A stretch of DNA of 10,207 nucleotides. Source: Bacteroidota bacterium (lineage in GTDB: Bacteria; Bacteroidota; Bacteroidia; Cytophagales; Cyclobacteriaceae). Below, piece after piece: positions 1 through 7,524 of the stretch (the first letter of the stretch is position 1; each line of letters opens with the position of its first letter). The position numbers and the translations under genes are program-made. Where the stretch lies: the NCBI GenBank assembly GCA_023412765.1, contig JAEZBX010000227.1, forward strand, positions 1 through 10,207. Reading direction: 5' to 3'. The notes under the pieces are model-generated. The model was not told where the DNA came from, did not search any database, and was given only the letters and a program-made list of their open reading frames with translations.

Positions 1-1549
1 CTTTCATCTGTGACATATGGAATGCCGCAGTGGTTCCCTTTCCAGACACGTCTGCAATGATTATGGATATCAAATGCTTATCAATACGCAGAGTGTCATA
101 GTAGTCACCACCTACTTCATCGGCCGACTCAGAAAAAGCGGCGACTTCAAAATCTTGATCCTGTTCCAAAATGGTGGGCAGCAAACTCTTTTGTACCATT
201 TTAGCGATTTTCAATTCCTCCTTGTAACGCTCGTTCTGCAAGGCTTCCTCCATTAGTCGGAAATTCTCAATGGAGATTCCAGCCTGGTTGGAAAAGGTTG
301 AGACGATCTTCGTCATCTCTTTGTTGAAGCTTTCAGGCAATTCCTTAAGCAAGGCCAAAGTTCCAATGTTTTGGCCCTTCACATAGATCGGAAACGCAAG
401 TATCGACCGGAAACGCGATCCCTTTAACGAAGCGAGATGTTTAGAGAGGTTCTTTGTTTTTTCACTTCCCTGATCAAGAATACCCTTAACGTTGTGCGCT
501 TTTAAGTGATTAATAATATCGTATGATTCTTTGTCCGTGATCTTATATGTAAAAAGCTTGTGCTCGCGTTCGTTGCTGTTTATCTCCAACCAGGCGGCAT
601 CAGCAAATACTGAACTCACGGAAGTCTCCAGGAGGATATTATAAACGCTCTCTTCACTTTGCTCGGTCTGAATCGACTGACTGATGCGTTGGAAGTTGAC
701 CACCTCCTCCAGTTTTTGTTCGAATACCGAAGTAGTGGGGAGATTGAAGAGGATTACCAGGAAGGAGAAAATGCTGTATACCGTAACAAATACGATAAGC
801 GAAAATATAAAGATATGATAGCGATAATCTGTAAAGTACTGTGAAGAGTTATTGATCTCTTCGGATAGCGAGCTGTTGGTATAAAAAATATAAAGAAGGT
901 AGAATACGGTTAATAGAAGTAATAACAGGCTTGTCCATTTTTGCCTGAAATTGAGAAATGCAACCCACTTCATGTTCCCGGACAGCACCAGACCGGTAAT
1001 GACAAAAATCCCAAGCATCGTTCCGTAGAGCCACTCCACCAGGGGAACTTTGAAGCTGTTATATACGAGAGAGATTAGAAGGCCTATCTCAAAGAATGCC
1101 CAAAGGCGCAGCAGCCACTTAGATTTTTGATAGAGAATGAGGCGCTTCCACGCGGCAAATGCCATCATTAGGAAGCCGATCATCAACCCCAGGTTGATCA
1201 TGTAAATGAGGTCGATAAATACAATGTGATGCGTTAGTGCAGTATCACCTAACAGGTATTCTATCAAACGTAGGCCGAGTGAAACAACCGTTGCTATAAG
1301 GCCGGTTGCAAACACCCGCCATAGCAGGTCAACAAAATTCAGGACCTCATCCCTTTCAATTTTGATCTTGTAGTAATAAAAGAGCGAAACAATAAAGAGG
1401 TTCAGAATAATATTTGGAAGCCATACCGGTAGATCCGGGTTGGTCTTATGGGCAAATTCCAGGTGGATTGAAATGTCGGTAAAAAGCAGGGCTAGCCAGG
1501 TTATTACACCCACTGTAAAAAGTAATCGGGAGATCGCTTTTGACCGCAC
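1..1549 (-). CDS. Membrane GAF-SpoIIE (PP2C-type) serine/threonine phosphatase, C-terminus cut by window edge
   Basis: The frame is open without interruption from a TAG at 1592-1594 to the left edge and was translated by hand. Reading from the GTG at 1547-1549, residues 1 to about 280 contain about eight hydrophobic helices (for example RLLFTVGVITWLALLF and WTSLLLLLLTVFYLLYIFY). A GAF-like domain spans about 300-432, followed by a charged helical linker (MEEALQNERYKEELKIAK, from 433) and MVQKSLLP (451-457). The catalytic domain then begins with EVGGDYYD (Asp482) and ADVSGKGTTAAF (Asp500), the metal-binding motifs of SpoIIE/RsbU phosphatases. The later metal ligands lie outside the window. Known members dephosphorylate anti-sigma-factor antagonists or similar partners; the input signal and partner here are unknown. 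The start is uncertain: no ATG occurs before the membrane region, and any start must lie past the terminator at 1565-1592, so GTG 1549 is the best choice. The family call is firm. Confidence 0.9.
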   Translation of the reverse strand, partial: MRSKAISRLLFTVGVITWLALLFTDISIHLEFAHKTNPDLPVWLPNIILNLFIVSLFYYYKIKIERDEVLNFVDLLWRVFATGLIATVVSLGLRLIEYLLGDTALTHHIVFIDLIYMINLGLMIGFLMMAFAAWKRLILYQKSKWLLRLWAFFEIGLLISLVYNSFKVPLVEWLYGTMLGIFVITGLVLSGNMKWVAFLNFRQKWTSLLLLLLTVFYLLYIFYTNSSLSEEINNSSQYFTDYRYHIFIFSLIVFVTVYSIFSFLVILFNLPTTSVFEQKLEEVVNFQRISQSIQTEQSEESVYNILLETSVSSVFADAAWLEINSNEREHKLFTYKITDKESYDIINHLKAHNVKGILDQGSEKTKNLSKHLASLKGSRFRSILAFPIYVKGQNIGTLALLKELPESFNKEMTKIVSTFSNQAGISIENFRLMEEALQNERYKEELKIAKMVQKSLLPTILEQDQDFEVAAFSESADEVGGDYYDTLRIDKHLISIIIADVSGKGTTAAFHMSQMK

Positions 1550-1564
1550 TGGCTTTTGAATCTT

Positions 1565-1592
1565 AAAAAAAAAGCCAATCCTGAGATTGGCC
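1565..1592 (-). terminator. Intrinsic terminator of the T9SS protein gene
   Basis: On the minus strand the sequence is GCCAATC, loop TCAG, GATTGGC, then nine T residues. The 7-bp stem is perfect, the loop has four bases, and it begins 27 bases after the stop codon at 1619. This is a textbook rho-independent terminator for the gene at 1619-3901. It also marks the limit upstream of which the next minus-strand gene is unlikely to start. Confidence 0.9.
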
Positions 1593-1594
1593 TA

Positions 1595-1626
1595 CAAGTA
1601 TAGGAATAATCGGTAAAATTATTCAA
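1595..1626 (-). promoter_or_regulatory. Weak candidate promoter for the SpoIIE phosphatase gene
   Basis: On the minus strand TTG (1626-1624), a 21-base spacer and TATACTTG (1602-1595) resemble the Bacteroidota pattern TTG-N19-21-TAnnTTTG with one mismatch in the -7 box. It overlaps the end of the upstream T9SS gene, and its start site would fall in the terminator hairpin, which weakens the case. Confidence 0.2.
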
Positions 1627-3901
1627 TGACTAATTTCTGCTCCAGGTACAAAGTGTTGCCTGCTTTGATGATATAGAGACCCGAAGGGAGGAATTTTTCA
1701 CTAAAGAGTTGCTCTGTAATTACGCCTGGCGTTTTTACTTCAATGGTCTTTTCAAATACTTTTTGACCTTTCATGTTGAGGATCTGAACAGGTACCTGCT
1801 TTGCGTCACGGAGGCCGTCAATCCGGATGGAAAGATCCTTTCCGGTGGAAGGATTCGGGTACGCAGACAAGGTTGCATGTTCAGGCCCGTCATAGTCTAT
1901 AACCCGTACCGAGGAATAAGTGTATTTGCCATCGAAATCTGTTTGCTTGAGGCGATAATAAGAACGCCCGTATAGCGGCGAGGGATCGATGATGTGGTAT
2001 TCCTTCCTTTCTTTTGTGGTGCCCGCCCCGTCGTGTGTGATGATTGGTTCAAAGTGTTCAACGTTAGTAGAACGTTCAATTGTAAAGAAATCGTTGTTTG
2101 TTTCCGAGGCAGTAGACCATTTTAGGTCAACAAAGTTGTTTTTTAGTTGAGCTGAGAAGGAGAGGAGCTCGATGGGGAGGGGGGAGCTAGTACCATTTGT
2201 CGATGCAACATGGAAATTATTGGATAGCTGAGTATATGTTAAACCAGTTCGATTTACGCGAGGATCTGTTGTTGAACCGGTTCCATCACTATGGTTGCCC
2301 ACGACGCCCGTGCTGGTTGACATGCGCAGGTGTAGAACATTGGCAATGGTTCCAAAATTTGCTCCTCCCGATCTCAGCGACCACGTACCGGCACTTACCC
2401 CTGAAGTTGATACAGTCCAATATGAATTATGCCTTCTAACAATACCCTCTGGAAAGCCGGTTACGGTGCTTGTACTCGTTGAGTTTGTGTGGGAAACCGT
2501 TATGCGTCCACCGCTGTTACTAGTGTTCGTCTTCCCCACATAGAAAGGTCGCCAATCGGCGGCGCTGCCCAAAGGGAAAAAGCCCTCATTCTGATCGGAA
2601 CCTCCTATCGTGGTCGCAGCATTAGCCATGTATCGTCTTAGATTTCCCCCATACATCCAACCGCGCGCACTCGTACCATCGTGACTTAAAGTTCCAGGCG
2701 AGCCAGCCGAAGTGCCGATTGTAAAATTGTTGCCATTTAAATTAACGTTTCCGTCGGTCATCGTTAACGTCCCCGTAACAATGACGGCATCGTCAATTGT
2801 AATTTGAGGAGAAGCACCAAAGCTGTTATTAAAAGTGAGATCATAAAAAGTTTCTGTACCTGCCGCTGTTGAAATTATTTGTGCAGTACTGCCATTAAAA
2901 GTGACAGATTCTGTTCCTTGCAAAAAGGGGTCGCCGTTAGTACTTGTTATCGTCCAGTTTCCGCCTACCAATAAATCATCATTACCATTGTCGACATTGA
3001 ATTGTGCGTTTCCGGCGATTGTTAAATTACCCGCAATGGTGTAATTACTCGAGCTGGCTTTCACACCGCTCCCACTAAGGGTTAAGTGATAGTAGGTACT
3101 GCTAGAGGGATTATCGACGGTTTGACCGCCCGCTGCATTATAATTTACTTCATTTCCGGTAGCGGATGCTTGAAATGTAGAAACTGTGATTGTGCTTCCA
3201 GAATAGTTTAGTGTGGAGTTCGCACCCTGCGTCCACCGGCCGGCACCTGAGAGTACACCTGCGCCAGTATTTGTTAGGCTTGCGGTGCCATTGTTTTCAA
3301 AAACGCCTGAAGCTAGGAAGTTTGCGATAGAAAGGGTGCCGGGGCTTTGGAATGAACCATTGTTAGTTAATTGTCCGCCGGCATCGATAATAGTATTTCC
3401 ATTGACAGTTAGTTGGCCGGTCCCAAATGTGACGCTGCAAGTTGCTTCAATTGTCAAATCCCCTCCGATCGTCAGATTTCCATTAGCAAAATCTAAATCT
3501 GCCGGGTAGGGTACTGGGATAAATATTATCCAGATCAAGGTAACGGATACGGTCGTGTTGCCCGTTACAGTCAGATTGGAGTTTCCGGACGTGCTTAACA
3601 GGGCCTGATTGTCCACCGTTAGACTTCCAATACTGTTAGCTGGTGAAACGTTTAACGTGACGTCATCGCTAACGGTGATTGAAGAGGTAGATGAGCTGGC
3701 GAATTGACCAGGATACCCTTGTCCTCCGGTCGGAGTTACCCAGCCGGAGCCATTGTAGCGCTGCCATGTGTTCAAAGTTGACCAATTGCCCGAATTGTTC
3801 GACCGATAATCTCCGGTGGATTGCGCAATAGCACTTAAATTGACGACCAAAAGCGCTGTACTCAGTACAAAAACTCTACAAAGAGGGTACAGTCTATTCA
3901 T
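1619..3901 (-). CDS. Secreted beta-repeat protein with T9SS type A sorting domain
   Basis: The 760-residue product starts with a Sec signal peptide (basic MNRLYPLCR, hydrophobic VFVLSTALLVV, likely cleavage after SAIAQ near residue 27). Residues of about 80-450 are Gly/Asn/Thr/Ser-rich with recurring short beta-strand phrases such as GNLTIGGDLTIEA, GQLTVNGNTIID and AGNLTIAGNAQF, which suggests a parallel beta-helix or autotransporter-like stalk. From P576 comes the LPIELLSFSA...VDLKWSTASETNNDFFTIERS module, a beta-sandwich type common just before T9SS tails. The C-terminal domain (about 677-760) has YPNPS at 681-685 and ends GLYIIKAGNTLYLEQKLVIE, matching the type A sorting family that is exported by the Por machinery and usually anchored to the cell surface. 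An odd hydrophobic stretch, LIWIIFIPVPYP, lies near 122-133. It is transcribed alone, with its terminator at 1565-1592. The function beyond secretion and surface location is unknown; adhesin-like is only a guess. Confidence 0.93.
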   Translation of the reverse strand: MNRLYPLCRVFVLSTALLVVNLSAIAQSTGDYRSNNSGNWSTLNTWQRYNGSGWVTPTGGQGYPGQFASSSTSSITVSDDVTLNVSPANSIGSLTVDNQALLSTSGNSNLTVTGNTTVSVTLIWIIFIPVPYPADLDFANGNLTIGGDLTIEATCSVTFGTGQLTVNGNTIIDAGGQLTNNGSFQSPGTLSIANFLASGVFENNGTASLTNTGAGVLSGAGRWTQGANSTLNYSGSTITVSTFQASATGNEVNYNAAGGQTVDNPSSSTYYHLTLSGSGVKASSSNYTIAGNLTIAGNAQFNVDNGNDDLLVGGNWTITSTNGDPFLQGTESVTFNGSTAQIISTAAGTETFYDLTFNNSFGASPQITIDDAVIVTGTLTMTDGNVNLNGNNFTIGTSAGSPGTLSHDGTSARGWMYGGNLRRYMANAATTIGGSDQNEGFFPLGSAADWRPFYVGKTNTSNSGGRITVSHTNSTSTSTVTGFPEGIVRRHNSYWTVSTSGVSAGTWSLRSGGANFGTIANVLHLRMSTSTGVVGNHSDGTGSTTDPRVNRTGLTYTQLSNNFHVASTNGTSSPLPIELLSFSAQLKNNFVDLKWSTASETNNDFFTIERSTNVEHFEPIITHDGAGTTKERKEYHIIDPSPLYGRSYYRLKQTDFDGKYTYSSVRVIDYDGPEHATLSAYPNPSTGKDLSIRIDGLRDAKQVPVQILNMKGQKVFEKTIEVKTPGVITEQLFSEKFLPSGLYIIKAGNTLYLEQKLVIE

Positions 3902-4067
3902 TAAGGAATCACCCGGCTTAAAATCTGCTTGATTTTTGACCTGAAATTGGAATACGGTGCTTACAAATACCGAATTTATTCGCCTTCTGGATTACAGAAG
4001 TAACAAAATTGCATTTTACGACACATCTCCGCTGCTTTATATGCTGAGGAGTACTGTTGTAACCGGC

Positions 4068-5540
4068 TTACTTCCTACTATAATTCGGCGCCTCGCTAGT
4101 AATAGTAATATCATGAGGGTGCCCCTCGATAACACCAGCGGATGTGATCTTTACAAATTTGGCCTGCTTGAGATCTTCGATGGTTTTTGATCCGCAGTAA
4201 CCCATTCCGGCCTTTAGCCCTCCCGTGAGCTGATACAAAACTTCCGAAACAAGTCCCTTAAATGGTACACGACCCGTAATGCCTTCGGGCACTAATTTCT
4301 TGATGTCGTCTTCAACGTCCTGGAAATAGCGGTCTTTGGAGCCATCTTCCATCGCTTCTAACGAGCCCATTCCGCGGTAACTCTTGAATTTTCTTCCTTC
4401 GTAAATGATGACCTCGCCCGGCGCTTCTTCGGTTCCTGCCAACAGCGATCCAATCATAACGGTGTCGGCACCCGCAGCAATAGCTTTCACGATATCCCCT
4501 GAGAAACGAATACCTCCATCTGCAATCACACATACATCCGAATCTTTCAATGCAGTTGCTGATTCATAAACTGCCGACAACTGAGGCATTCCAATACCTG
4601 CAACAACGCGGGTGGTACATATGCTACCCGGACCGACGCCCACCTTCACTGCGCTAACTCCGGCTTTAGCTAAAGCCTTCGCAGCTTCAGCAGTTGCAAT
4701 ATTGCCAACAATGAGATCAAGCTGGGGATATTTCTTTTTCACACGTTTTGCTGCGTCGATAACGCCCTTTGAGTGGCCGTGTGCAGTATCGATGCTGATA
4801 ACATCGACGCCCGCTGCCTTTAATGCCTCAATACGTTCCAGAATATCAGGTGTCACACCTACCGCAGCGCCTACACGCAGGCGGCCGTATTCGTCCTGGC
4901 ATGCTGTCGGCTTGTTCCTTTTCTTTTGGATATCCTTAAACGTGATCAGGCCAACCAGTTTGCCTTTTTTATTAACAATGGGAAGTTTTTCGATTTTGTA
5001 CTTCTTCAGCATGTTCTCCGCCTTGTCGAGCGTAATTCCTTCGGGAGCTGTAACCAAGTTTTCTTTCGTCATGATTTTTTCTACCGGAACACTCATGTCG
5101 CGCTGAAATCTCATGTCCCTGTTGGTAATGATCCCTGCCAGTCGCCCATCCTGTCCAATGATCGGAATACCGCCAATCTTATATTCATGCATGATGTCAT
5201 CGGCGTGCTGCACGGTCGCATCCACTCCCAAAGTAATTGGATCTAATATTAGCCCGCTTTGAGATCGCTTTACCTTCCGAACGTGCTCGGCCTGCAGACT
5301 GATCTTCATATTTTTATGGATAAAACCCAGCCCTCCCTCCATCGCAATGCCTATCGCCAGCTCAGACTCCGTAACGGTGTCCATTGCTGCGGAAACAATT
5401 GGAATATTGAGTTTTATATTCGGTGTCAGCTGACTCGATGTGTCGGTTTCCCGTGGAAGGACTTCAGAATACGCTGGAACCAGAAGCACATCATCATAAG
5501 TAAGCGCTTCGAACAGGAATTTGGAATTATTGAGGGGCAT
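4068..5540 (-). CDS. guaB: IMP dehydrogenase
   Basis: It oxidises IMP to XMP with NAD+, the committed step of GMP synthesis in the cytosol. From the ATG at 5540 the product is 490 residues, the usual bacterial length, and starts MPLNNSKFLFEALTYDDVLL like relatives. A (beta/alpha)8 barrel is interrupted by two CBS domains (roughly 95-215, with KIMTKENLVTAPEG and IEKLPIVNKKGKLVGLITF). The catalytic loop is GPGSICTTRVVAGIG with Cys308, the phosphate-binding segment is ADGGIRFSGD, and the flap carries the Arg404-Tyr405 pair in DRYFQ. All key residues are present. The open frame extends to 5609, but a consensus promoter at 5573-5602 lies inside that extension, so the upstream ATG at 5609 cannot be used from it. 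The ATG at 5561 would leave almost no leader, so 5540 is preferred. It is a single-gene unit; no terminator was seen in 3902-4067. Confidence 0.97.
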   Translation of the reverse strand: MPLNNSKFLFEALTYDDVLLVPAYSEVLPRETDTSSQLTPNIKLNIPIVSAAMDTVTESELAIGIAMEGGLGFIHKNMKISLQAEHVRKVKRSQSGLILDPITLGVDATVQHADDIMHEYKIGGIPIIGQDGRLAGIITNRDMRFQRDMSVPVEKIMTKENLVTAPEGITLDKAENMLKKYKIEKLPIVNKKGKLVGLITFKDIQKKRNKPTACQDEYGRLRVGAAVGVTPDILERIEALKAAGVDVISIDTAHGHSKGVIDAAKRVKKKYPQLDLIVGNIATAEAAKALAKAGVSAVKVGVGPGSICTTRVVAGIGMPQLSAVYESATALKDSDVCVIADGGIRFSGDIVKAIAAGADTVMIGSLLAGTEEAPGEVIIYEGRKFKSYRGMGSLEAMEDGSKDRYFQDVEDDIKKLVPEGITGRVPFKGLVSEVLYQLTGGLKAGMGYCGSKTIEDLKQAKFVKITSAGVIEGHPHDITITSEAPNYSRK

Positions 5541-5572
5541 GGCAAATAATTTACGATTCATTATTTGCCGGG

Positions 5573-5602
5573 CAAAGGTAAGTTTTAATTCGCAATTACC
5601 AA
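5573..5602 (-). promoter_or_regulatory. guaB promoter, Bacteroidota type
   Basis: On the minus strand TTG (5602-5600), a 19-base spacer and TACCTTTG (5580-5573) match the primary sigma factor consensus of Bacteroidota (TTG-N19-21-TAnnTTTG) exactly in the -7 box. Transcription would start near 5567, giving a leader of about 27 bases to the ATG at 5540. Confidence 0.7.
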
Positions 5603-5607
5603 TGGAC

Positions 5608-5642
5608 AAGGTTTAAAGTTGAAGGTTTAAAGTTTAAAGTTA
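5608..5642. repeat. Five tandem heptamers (AAGGTTT/AAAGTTT family)
   Basis: The plus strand reads AAGGTTT, AAAGTTG, AAGGTTT, AAAGTTT, AAAGTTA in perfect 7-base phase. It is the same repeat family as 7333-7388 and 7463-7518. It lies six bases upstream of the guaB -33 element, between the divergent guaB and rlpA genes, and is unpaired here. Its role is unknown. Confidence 0.85.
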
Positions 5643-5741
5643 CGGTCTACCTTATTCCTCATCGCGTAGTATCTACAAAATATAGCCGAGTTGTGGGTGA
5701 ACTATTACCAACTAACTTTCACCTATCACAAGTCATTTGTA

Positions 5742-5749
5742 TATTTTTG
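5742..5749 (+). promoter_or_regulatory. Candidate -7 box for the rlpA-like gene
   Basis: TATTTTTG matches TAnnTTTG and lies 35 bases before the ATG at 5785, a plausible leader length. The -33 element is not clear (only a CTTTC at 5716-5720), so the call rests on the -7 box alone. It also falls after the ATG-like start at 5737, which favours the 5785 start. Confidence 0.4.
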
Positions 5750-5784
5750 TCGTAACCAAAAAATCAAACCATCCAAAACCGCCA

Positions 5785-6471
5785 ATGAATAGACTCTACT
5801 TTTCTTCCATTCTCCTCTTATGTGTTCTTCCCACGATTGCACAGATCCAAACTGGCAAGGCGTCCTTTTATGCTGATAAGTTTGAAGGTGTATTTACTGC
5901 GAGTGGCGAACGATACAGGCATAACAAGCTGACCGGCGCGCATAAGACGTTACCTTTTGGAACAAAGGTGCGGGTTACCAACACTGAAAATGATTTGTCA
6001 GTTGAGGTCGTAATCAATGATCGTGGCCCGTATGTTGAAGGCCGAATCATCGACTTATCAAAATCAGCTGCTGAAAAACTTGGATTTGTAAATAAAGGTC
6101 TTGCCGATGTAAAACTGGAAGTTGTAGACGCTGGCAGTGGAAAGGTAAAGGAACAACCCATGCGCACAATCGACCAGGTTACGGTCGATGAAAAAGAATT
6201 CTATGATTTCGAAGTCGCGCGCTTAAAACCGCGAGGTTTCGGCGTGCAGATCGGTACTTATATGGAGCTGGTAAACCTGATGAGACTTGCAGATAACCTC
6301 AAGAACTCTTACCAGAAGCAAGTGACCGTACAGGTGAAAATTATTAACGGCGTAAAATATTACGGGCTGATCCTCGGACAGTTTTCCTCACGCGGCAAAG
6401 CCGAGGTGTTCCGGGAAGAACTTCGCAACAAATTCCCCGATGTGTTCATCGTGGAATACGATCGATTGTAA
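5785..6471 (+). CDS. rlpA: RlpA-like septal ring lytic transglycosylase with SPOR domain
   Basis: The 228-residue product begins with a signal peptide (MNRLYFSSILLLCVLPTIAQ; no lipobox), so it is predicted to be periplasmic rather than a lipoprotein as in many proteobacteria. A double-psi beta-barrel domain (24-114) carries GKASFYADKFEG, TASGERY, AHKTLPFGTKVRVTN with His53, and INDRGPYVEGRIIDLS with Asp79. These correspond to the His and Asp described as catalytic in Pseudomonas RlpA. A linker (115-147) leads to a SPOR domain (150-228, starting RGFGVQIGTY), which in the family binds denuded glycan strands at division sites. Expected activity is cleavage of peptidoglycan strands lacking stem peptides; the activity varies among relatives, so it is inferred. 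The ATG at 5785 is chosen over 5737 because it starts directly on the signal peptide and lies downstream of the candidate -7 box. The next gene begins 67 bases later, and no terminator was seen between them. Confidence 0.9.
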   Translation: MNRLYFSSILLLCVLPTIAQIQTGKASFYADKFEGVFTASGERYRHNKLTGAHKTLPFGTKVRVTNTENDLSVEVVINDRGPYVEGRIIDLSKSAAEKLGFVNKGLADVKLEVVDAGSGKVKEQPMRTIDQVTVDEKEFYDFEVARLKPRGFGVQIGTYMELVNLMRLADNLKNSYQKQVTVQVKIINGVKYYGLILGQFSSRGKAEVFREELRNKFPDVFIVEYDRL

Positions 6472-6538
6472 CTGATCGCCTCTGTGAGCCGTTAGCACCA
6501 GCCGTGACCTCATCGGATTTAAGCCATCCAACAACAGT

Positions 6539-7321
6539 ATGGAAATACTTGGTTATGTACTCTCGGTTTGCATCGGAATAATCTTGGGTTTGCTGGGGGG
6601 CGGAGGTTCGATCCTTTCAATACCAATTCTTGTGTATTTCTTTAAGCTGGATGCAGTTGTGGCATCGGCATATTCACTCTTCATTGTAGGAGTTACCAGT
6701 CTGGTTGGCGCTATTCCAAAATACAACGACCAGTTGGTCAGCATGCGCGCAGCGTTGCTCTTCGGCCTTCCTTCGGTGGTCTGCACCTTTGCGACACGTA
6801 AATGGCTTATTCCCGCTATCCCTGATATCCTTATTCAGACAGAATCTTTCACCTTGACAAAACGGCTGTTGGTGCTCGGTACATTCGCGCTTTTGATGAT
6901 CATGGCTTCCTTGTCCATGATCACAGGCCGTCGAGAACCTGTTCACGCTGAACACTCTACCAGAGCATTTCTTACGATCGTCGAAGGATGTCTCATTGGA
7001 TTTCTAACGGGATTGGTAGGCGCAGGTGGCGGATTTCTAATAATTCCTGCATTGGTCTTTCTCACGGGACTCCCCTTTAAGACTGCTGTCGGGACTTCAC
7101 TGTTTGTAATAGCAATCAATTCTCTCATTGGATTTCTGGGCGATGTCTTGAATTATCCAATGGATTGGCCATTCTTGTTAATAGTGTCGGCTCTGGCGAT
7201 CGTCGGAATTTTTATTGGAAGCAGACTGAGTCATGCTGTCACAGGACAAAACCTCCGGCGTTCTTTTGGATGGTTTGTTCTTGCGGCTGGAACGGCGATT
7301 TTTTTCGTGGAAGTGTTGTAG
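6539..7321 (+). CDS. TauE/SafE (TSUP) family membrane permease
   Basis: The 260-residue product is almost wholly hydrophobic, with about eight predicted helices arranged as two homologous halves. The first half begins GIILGLLGGGGSILSIPILVYFF with the pair SAYSLFIVGVTSLVGA; the second begins GFLTGLVGAGGGFLIIPALVF with GTSLFVIAINSLIGF. This internal duplication with Gly-rich first helices and length near 250-260 is characteristic of the sulfite exporter TauE/SafE family, which moves small sulfur-containing or organic anions across the inner membrane. The substrate cannot be told from sequence, and none of the usual partners (rhodanese, persulfide dioxygenase, YeeE-like proteins) is adjacent. 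No promoter was found in the 67 bases before it, so it may be co-transcribed with the rlpA-like gene. It converges on the amine oxidase gene across the heptamer inverted repeat. Confidence 0.92.
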   Translation: MEILGYVLSVCIGIILGLLGGGGSILSIPILVYFFKLDAVVASAYSLFIVGVTSLVGAIPKYNDQLVSMRAALLFGLPSVVCTFATRKWLIPAIPDILIQTESFTLTKRLLVLGTFALLMIMASLSMITGRREPVHAEHSTRAFLTIVEGCLIGFLTGLVGAGGGFLIIPALVFLTGLPFKTAVGTSLFVIAINSLIGFLGDVLNYPMDWPFLLIVSALAIVGIFIGSRLSHAVTGQNLRRSFGWFVLAAGTAIFFVEVL

Positions 7322-7332
7322 ATGCACCCAGT

Positions 7333-7388
7333 AAAGTTTAAGGTTTAAAGTTTAAAGTTTAAGGTTTGAGGTTTGAGGTTTGAGGTTT
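7333..7388. repeat. Left arm of heptamer inverted repeat (8 units)
   Basis: Eight consecutive 7-base units in perfect phase read AAAGTTT, AAGGTTT, AAAGTTT, AAAGTTT, AAGGTTT, then GAGGTTT three times. It starts 11 bases after the permease stop codon. It pairs with the right arm at 7463-7518: units 1-3 match exactly and most other differences are G-U compatible in RNA. Confidence 0.9.
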
Positions 7389-7422
7389 TCGCTCGATTAA
7401 AAGAGAAATACTTTCTTTGGTC

Positions 7423-7462
7423 CAGGTTGACTCCCTGATAGCCTTCACAAGCGGGAGTCCTG
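7423..7462. terminator. Nested hairpin in the spacer of the heptamer inverted repeat
   Basis: GACTCCC (7429-7435) and GGGAGTC (7453-7459) form a perfect 7-bp stem around a 17-base loop. CAG (7423-7425) and CTG (7460-7462) extend it after a 3-base bulge. It is centred between the two heptamer arms and between convergent genes, so a bidirectional transcription-ending or transcript-stabilising role is plausible. There is no T-tract directly after it, so it is not a standard intrinsic terminator. Confidence 0.4.
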
Positions 7463-7518
7463 CAACTTTAAACTTTAAACTTTAAACTTTAAACCTTAAA
7501 CTTTAAACCTTAAACTTT
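7463..7518. repeat. Right arm of heptamer inverted repeat (7 full units plus one variant)
   Basis: CAACTTT is followed by AAACTTT three times, AAACCTT, AAACTTT, AAACCTT, AAACTTT, in perfect 7-base phase and in the opposite orientation to 7333-7388. It ends six bases from the stop codon of the amine oxidase gene. Together with the left arm and a 74-base spacer it makes a potential stem of about 56 bp. Confidence 0.9.
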
Positions 7519-7524
7519 TCCATC

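Noticed and set aside
659..844. Short plus-strand open frame
   Set aside because: It lies opposite the uninterrupted SpoIIE phosphatase frame, which is clearly the coding strand.
3964..4010. Promoter for the T9SS protein gene
   Set aside because: Only partial -7 matches (GGTATTTG, CAATTTTG) with no -33 TTG at proper spacing.
4000..4067. Intrinsic terminator after guaB
   Set aside because: No stem followed by a T-tract could be found on the minus strand in this gap.
4612..5106. Open frame of 164 codons on the plus strand
   Set aside because: It is antisense to the conserved guaB coding region and its translation has no recognisable features; it is a shadow of guaB codon use.
5541..5609. N-terminal extension of GuaB
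   Set aside because: It contains the consensus promoter and is not part of the usual IMP dehydrogenase N-terminus.
7333..7518. CRISPR array
   Set aside because: The units are 7 bases, directly adjacent and inverted between arms; there are no spacers or cas genes.
7333..7518. Insertion sequence or MITE ends
   Set aside because: There is no transposase and no clear target duplication outside the arms, and the arms are simple tandem heptamers rather than unique terminal repeats.
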